NCBI GenBank assembly: GCA_947303905.1
Contig: CAMYZR010000033.1
Span: forward strand, 1 to 9,282
DNA length: 9,282 nt
Source: an uncultured Atopobiaceae bacterium
GTDB taxonomy: Bacteria > Actinomycetota > Coriobacteriia > Coriobacteriales > Atopobiaceae
Direction: 5' to 3'
Position 1 is the first letter of the stretch, and each line of letters begins with the position of its first letter. Under the pieces are notes generated by a model. It was not told the DNA's origin, did no database searches, and saw only the letters and a program-made list of their open reading frames with translations. Of this stretch, positions 6,300 through 9,282 are shown in pieces. Position numbers and translations under genes: made by a program.

Positions 6300-6613
6300 G
6301 ACAGCCTCGCTTTCTCGTGTTCTATGACGGCACCTACCATTGGCACTACGGTACGCATGCCGTCCGACGTGGTCAATTCTGACTTGGGCGGCGGCAGGCG
6401 CCGGTGCCTGAGAGGTGCGTGCGCCGCGGTCGGCTTCGCGGCACCCAGAGCTTGGCAGGGACCCTTTCCATGGCCAACTCACTGGTGGAATATGCACAGA
6501 TATACAATGAAAAGCAAATAAGCATGACTAAAAGGTGCCTATGCGAATGATGCGCATGAGCGGGTACCATACAGACAGACGATCATTTCCGTCACAATTG
6601 TTTGGAGAGGCGC
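6300..6613. other. Divergent intergenic region between the winged-helix and nucleotidyltransferase genes
   Basis: About 314 bases with no gene. It has a GC-rich, hairpin-prone part (about 6388-6446), where GCCGCG (6423-6428) pairs with CGCGGC (6437-6442), or GGTGCC (6403-6408) pairs with GGCACC (6440-6445). An AT-rich part (about 6488-6530) contains TACAAT (6503-6508). A small inverted repeat, ATGCG-N7-CGCAT (6541-6557), lies upstream of the nucleotidyltransferase start and could be an operator. Confidence 0.5.
6348..6376 (-). promoter_or_regulatory. Putative promoter of the winged-helix gene
   Basis: On the minus strand TTGACC (6371-6376), five of six matches to -35, lies 17 bases before TACCGT (6348-6353), a weak -10 with three of six matches. 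The leader to ATG 6299 would be about 40 bases. Confidence 0.25.
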
Positions 6614-7363
6614 ATGAGATACCAGGACTATGAGGGCGAGGCAGCAGACCTCATCCAGATGAAGCTGCAAGAGATCGAGCGCGGCGAGGGAATTCGAATC
6701 CTGCGCGCCATCGAGAGCGGGAGCCGTGCCTGGGGCTTTGCGTCGCCCGACAGCGACTACGACGTGCGCTTCATCTACGTGCGGCCACTGCGGGACTATC
6801 TCACGCTGAGGCCCAGGCGCAAGGACACCATCGACTGGGTCGTGGACGAGACGCTTGACATCTGCGGATGGGACCTCTCCAAGGCGCTGCAGCTTGCCCA
6901 CAAGGGCAACCTCTACCTCTTTGAGTGGGCCACGTCGCCGGTGGTGTATCGCAGCACGGAGACGTGGGACGAGGTCTGGGAGGTCGTACGCGGGTACTTC
7001 TCACCGCGTGCGGCGCTCTACAGCTACTATGGCATCGCGCACAACACGAACCGGGACTTCCTCCAGGGCGAGCGCGTGCGCTACAAGAAGTACCTCTATG
7101 CCCTGCGTCCGCTGCTGGCGTGCAAGTTCATCGCGGAGCGAAGGGCGCAGCCGCCCGTGGCCTTTGACGAGCTGGTGGACGCGGCGGCGCCCGTGGAGCT
7201 TCTCCCTGCAATCGAGCAGCTTCTCGCGGCAAAGGCGCATATGAACGAGAAGGACGAGGCCGCGCGCATCCCTGCCATCGATGCGTTCATCGACGATGCC
7301 CTGAGGCCATGGGAGCCGCTCGAGGATCTGTTCTGCGAGGTCGTCGGCGCACCAGAGGAGTAA
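6614..7363 (+). CDS. PF10127 (RlaP/YcgL-type) nucleotidyltransferase
   Basis: A 249-residue cytoplasmic protein of the minimal nucleotidyltransferase family PF10127, the DNA-polymerase-beta-like proteins to which B. subtilis YcgL and the RNA-repair-associated RlaP belong. The catalytic signature is at residues 34-54: G36-S37, then the metal-binding pair D48 and D50 in SPDSDYDVRF. Further family features are IDWVVDETLDICGWDLSKAL and KGNLYLFEWATSPVVY (about 97-112), then KKYLYALRPLLACKF. Length is typical. The ATG at 6614 follows GGAGAGG and is preferred to an in-frame TTG at 6602. No RNA ligase, RtcB or other RNA-repair gene is nearby, so a repair role cannot be inferred from context. The acceptor molecule is unknown. 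It ends just before a strong terminator. Confidence 0.92.
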   Translation: MRYQDYEGEAADLIQMKLQEIERGEGIRILRAIESGSRAWGFASPDSDYDVRFIYVRPLRDYLTLRPRRKDTIDWVVDETLDICGWDLSKALQLAHKGNLYLFEWATSPVVYRSTETWDEVWEVVRGYFSPRAALYSYYGIAHNTNRDFLQGERVRYKKYLYALRPLLACKFIAERRAQPPVAFDELVDAAAPVELLPAIEQLLAAKAHMNEKDEAARIPAIDAFIDDALRPWEPLEDLFCEVVGAPEE

Positions 7364-7368
7364 CGAAG

Positions 7369-7401
7369 AAGGGCGCGTCTCCGTTGGGGGGACGCGCCCT
7401 T
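7369..7401. terminator. Intrinsic terminator between convergent genes
   Basis: AAGGGCGCGTC (7369-7379) pairs perfectly with GACGCGCCCTT (7391-7401), with further TCC/GGG pairing into a small loop; TTTCT and later TTTT follow on the plus strand. It lies six bases past the nucleotidyltransferase stop and 22 bases from the stop of the convergent membrane-protein gene. Confidence 0.85.
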
Positions 7402-7423
7402 TCTGGCAGTCTTTTCCGATCGC

Positions 7424-8530
7424 CTATCCCGCAGCGAAGAACGACGCGATCACGAAGCCCGCCATGACCAGCGCGAACAGGCCGATGGTTGCCCATGCGA
7501 CGGGGCGCCCGCAGTTCAGGGTCCAGCCAGACCCAAAGCGCTTGGGCACGAAGATGCTCGGGTCATCGCGGTTGAAGTAGAAGATGCCCAGGACCCAATA
7601 CCTGTCGTCATCGCGGGCGATTCCATCCGAGCTGCGCAGCTCGCCAGCCAGACGCCCTCCCGCCTGGCCATAATGCAGGGAAACCCAGATCTCGGGCACC
7701 ACAAAGAGCAGCGAGGCAGCCATGACGATCGTTCCTGCCGTGCCAAGCTGGATGGTCCCTAGGGACGAGAGGAAGAACGTTACCCCGATGACGCAGCTGA
7801 GAAGCAGCCCTCCCGCGAGCATGACGATGCTCTGGGCGCGGGCGAACTGCCCGTAGGCCAGCGCCGAGGTTGCAGGTGCCTCGGGGTCCACGGGACGCTT
7901 GGAGTGGATGATCGACCAGTGCGAGAAGGCAAAGGCCGCGCCCATGAAGGCTGCCACGATCGCAGGGAACATCACCACGCGGAGGCTCTTGTCGGCGTAG
8001 TCGGTGACTGCTCCGTCAAAGCCGGCATGCATGGGAATCTGGTCGGGCAGACGGTCGTAGGCAAGCAGCGCAAATGCGACCAGTGCCAGAACGACTGCGA
8101 GATGGAGAAGCTCCCAGGCGAGCGGAATGGGCCGGGGGATGGTCTCGTCCGAGATGATCGCCGCCGTGTGCGACGGTGATGCCGTCCAGCCCTCCTCGCG
8201 CTTGATGGCTTGGACGAGCTTGCGGGCGTGCAGCATGTAGACGAAGGATGCCGTGACAGGCAGGACGGTTGCGGCGAGCATGCCCATGGTCACCAGGATG
8301 TCGTCGTTTGTCGGAAGCAGAAGAGCAACGCAGACGATGCCGATGAGCGTGCAAGCCGCCACGATGACGGTGTGCGTGCGGAAGAGCGGGCGGATGCGCG
8401 GGTCGCCCTTTGCCGAGGGTGGCACCGTCACGGTGAAGCACTCGGTGGGTGGCATGATCAGCGGCGTCGCGGCAAGGATCACTCCCTCGAGTGCGACGGT
8501 AAGCATGATGCCAATGATGATTCCGGTCAT
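7424..8530 (-). CDS. DUF1648/DUF5808 eight-TM membrane protein
   Basis: A 368-residue membrane protein with about eight hydrophobic helices (near 2-24, 52-72, 79-101, 138-157, 186-203, 232-254, 262-285 and 341-365). Between helices 4 and 5 the extracytoplasmic-looking motif YDRLPDQIPMHAGFDGAVTDY (158-178) is the DUF1648 signature. Residues 309-338 (DRYWVLGIFYFNRDDPSIFVPKRFG) match DUF5808. Proteins of this architecture in Firmicutes and Coriobacteriia are commonly encoded right after a YtrA-type GntR regulator, as here, and are suspected to act in cell-envelope stress; SdpI, an immunity protein, shares the DUF1648 domain. No transport or enzyme motif is seen. The ATG at 8530 has AAGGAAGG upstream and lies 21 bases after the regulator's stop, so the two are an operon under the same promoter. 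Confidence 0.88.
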   Translation of the reverse strand: MTGIIIGIMLTVALEGVILAATPLIMPPTECFTVTVPPSAKGDPRIRPLFRTHTVIVAACTLIGIVCVALLLPTNDDILVTMGMLAATVLPVTASFVYMLHARKLVQAIKREEGWTASPSHTAAIISDETIPRPIPLAWELLHLAVVLALVAFALLAYDRLPDQIPMHAGFDGAVTDYADKSLRVVMFPAIVAAFMGAAFAFSHWSIIHSKRPVDPEAPATSALAYGQFARAQSIVMLAGGLLLSCVIGVTFFLSSLGTIQLGTAGTIVMAASLLFVVPEIWVSLHYGQAGGRLAGELRSSDGIARDDDRYWVLGIFYFNRDDPSIFVPKRFGSGWTLNCGRPVAWATIGLFALVMAGFVIASFFAAG

Positions 8531-8551
8531 GTGAAACGCCTTCCTTCAGAA

Positions 8552-8938
8552 CTAAAAGACGGTATCAACCTGGGACGATGCGAGATCGATGAACTCCTGG
8601 CGCGTTCCGCCGAGCGCCTTGAACTCGCTGGCGAGCCGTGCGAGCTCCGATGCGATGCGCACCTTGTGCTCCTGCGCCTTCGACGAGGGGACGGTGCGCG
8701 CGGCATCGGCGATGACGGCGCCGCTTCGGCCACGCATGACCACGTATCCCTCGTCGCGCAGGACCGCGTAGGCCTTGTTGACCGTGTGCATGTTGACCCC
8801 AAGGTCACCTGCGAGCGAACGGACGCTGGGCAGCTGGTCGCCAGCCGAGAGCTCTCCGGTTGCGATGGCTGAGACAATCTGCGTACGAATCTGCCGGTAG
8901 ATTGGCTCCTGCGAGGAAAGATCAATGTCTAGTAGCAT
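8552..8938 (-). CDS. GntR-family transcriptional regulator, YtrA subfamily
   Basis: A 128-residue repressor-type protein. Residues about 9-78 form the GntR winged helix (PIYRQIRTQIVSAIATGEL, then GDQLPSVRSLAGDLGVNMHTVNKAY). Only a short, roughly 45-residue helical C-terminus follows, which is the hallmark of the YtrA subfamily as opposed to FadR or HutC types with large effector domains. Such proteins usually control their own operon, often with an ABC transporter; here the partner is instead a DUF1648 membrane protein and no ABC genes are seen in the window. The ATG at 8938 has GGAG five bases upstream. The leader is short and the promoter contains a perfect inverted repeat (8952-8972), pointing to autorepression. 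Confidence 0.93.
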   Translation of the reverse strand: MLLDIDLSSQEPIYRQIRTQIVSAIATGELSAGDQLPSVRSLAGDLGVNMHTVNKAYAVLRDEGYVVMRGRSGAVIADAARTVPSSKAQEHKVRIASELARLASEFKALGGTRQEFIDLASSQVDTVF

Positions 8939-8951
8939 GTCATCTCCAATC

Positions 8952-8972
8952 TGTTATATATGTACTATAACA
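8952..8972. promoter_or_regulatory. Inverted-repeat operator, probably for the GntR/YtrA regulator
   Basis: TGTTATA (8952-8958) and TATAACA (8966-8972) are a perfect 7-7-7 inverted repeat starting 13 bases upstream of the regulator's ATG. It covers the predicted -10 region. The size and symmetry suit a dimeric GntR protein. That this regulator binds it is inference from position. Confidence 0.65.
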
Positions 8973-8982
8973 AATAGAGCAA
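8953..8982 (-). promoter_or_regulatory. Promoter of the GntR-DUF1648 operon
   Basis: On the minus strand TTGCTC (8977-8982) precedes TATATA (8955-8960) by 16 bases, or TATAAC (8953-8958) by 18. The site sits in a short AT-rich island in otherwise GC-rich DNA and overlaps the operator, as expected for a repressor-controlled promoter. Confidence 0.5.
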
Positions 8983-9052
8983 AGTGGGGAGCACACTCTT
9001 GCGAGCGCACAATTCCACCATCTAGCCCGGCTGGGAGGCAGGGCGTATACTG

Positions 9053-9099
9053 TTCTCAACGGACCGCCGGAGCCCATATGCCAAGCTCCGGCTTGAGAA
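9053..9099. repeat. Nested inverted repeat (possible terminator or RNA structure)
   Basis: TTCTCAA (9053-9059) pairs with TTGAGAA (9093-9099), enclosing CCGGAGC (9067-9073) paired with GCTCCGG (9085-9091). Both stems are perfect. It lies 20 bases past the stop of the possible minus-strand remnant, so it could be that gene's former terminator, though T-runs are lacking. Confidence 0.55.
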
Positions 9100-9118
9100 G
9101 GGATTGGTGCATGAGGGC

Positions 9119-9271
9119 CTAACCGATGCATACGTCAACCGCCCCTGTTCGCGGCAGGGCCGTCACGGCTTCCATCAGGGCCGTCCCTGTCTCGTCAGGC
9201 TGTTCTGCGGCGAGCTGCAGTTTCGCCGGCTGGACGTATCTGTCGATATGACTGGCCCAGGAAGATCGCAG
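9119..9271 (-). pseudogene. Possible C-terminal remnant of a minus-strand gene
   Basis: The minus frame is open for 50 codons between a TAA at 9272-9274 and a TAG at 9119-9121. Its translation (LQLAAEQPDETGTALMEAV, then TALPRTGAVDVCIG) has a natural protein-like composition, and codons favour G or C at the third position. There is no ATG apart from an internal one (ATG GAA GCC) giving fewer than 25 residues, so it would be a broken gene whose upstream part is outside the window. I do not recognise the family. It may be chance. Confidence 0.25.
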
Positions 9272-9282
9272 TTAGTCCCGGC

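Larger units (their letters stand above)
8983..9282. other. Gene-poor right end
   Basis: About 300 bases with no intact gene. A nested hairpin (9053-9099) and a possible minus-strand gene remnant (9119-9271) are listed separately. A TATACT at 9046-9051 could be a plus-strand -10 box, but no -35 is visible. A plus-strand frame from GTG 9107 stays open to the edge; its Arg-, Cys- and Gly-rich translation looks like an antisense shadow. Confidence 0.5.

Noticed and set aside
8210..8872. A 220-codon plus-strand frame
   Set aside because: It is antisense to the GntR and DUF1648 genes and has shadow-type composition.
9107..9282. A plus-strand frame from GTG 9107 to the window edge with an AAGGG upstream
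   Set aside because: Its translation is rich in Arg, Cys, Gly and His and aligns codon for codon opposite a more protein-like minus frame, so it is probably a shadow; it cannot be excluded without sequence beyond the edge.

Overview
The window is GC-rich (roughly 60%) and looks like chromosome of an anaerobic high-GC Gram-positive bacterium, most likely a Coriobacteriia member such as the Olsenella/Atopobium/Collinsella group. That placement is inference from codon usage, gene families shared with anaerobic Firmicutes and Coriobacteriia, and a desulfoferrodoxin-like protein; there is no rRNA or marker gene here. No mobile element, CRISPR array, tRNA or prophage gene was found.

Layout. 1-921 (minus): a two-gene operon of unknown function, DUF6323 followed by a DUF6179 gene cut by the window edge. 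922-1225: a divergent control region with a minus-strand promoter and an unusually structured untranslated leader. 1226-1942 (plus): a class I SAM-dependent methyltransferase. 2177-2995 (plus): a three-part fusion of an XRE-type DNA-binding domain, a zinc ribbon and a degenerate desulfoferrodoxin/superoxide-reductase-like module, closed by a strong terminator. 3138-4746 (minus): a phosphate-uptake operon, a PhoU-like DUF47 protein and a PiT transporter with overlapping reading frames. 5158-6036 (plus): a cytoplasmic TPR/Sel1-repeat protein with a histidine-rich N-terminus. 6117-6299 (minus): a 60-residue winged-helix protein. 6614-7363 (plus): a stand-alone minimal nucleotidyltransferase of the PF10127 (RlaP/YcgL) family. 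7424-8938 (minus): a YtrA-type GntR regulator and an eight-TM DUF1648/DUF5808 membrane protein, behind a promoter that contains a perfect inverted-repeat operator. 8983-9282: no intact gene; a nested hairpin and a possible gene remnant.

The genes form small independent units, often convergent and separated by long hairpins that can serve both strands. Clear functional links exist only inside the phosphate operon, the GntR/DUF1648 pair and the DUF6323/DUF6179 pair. The points most worth follow-up are the HTH-zinc ribbon-desulfoferrodoxin fusion, the structured leader before the methyltransferase, and the His-rich Sel1 protein.
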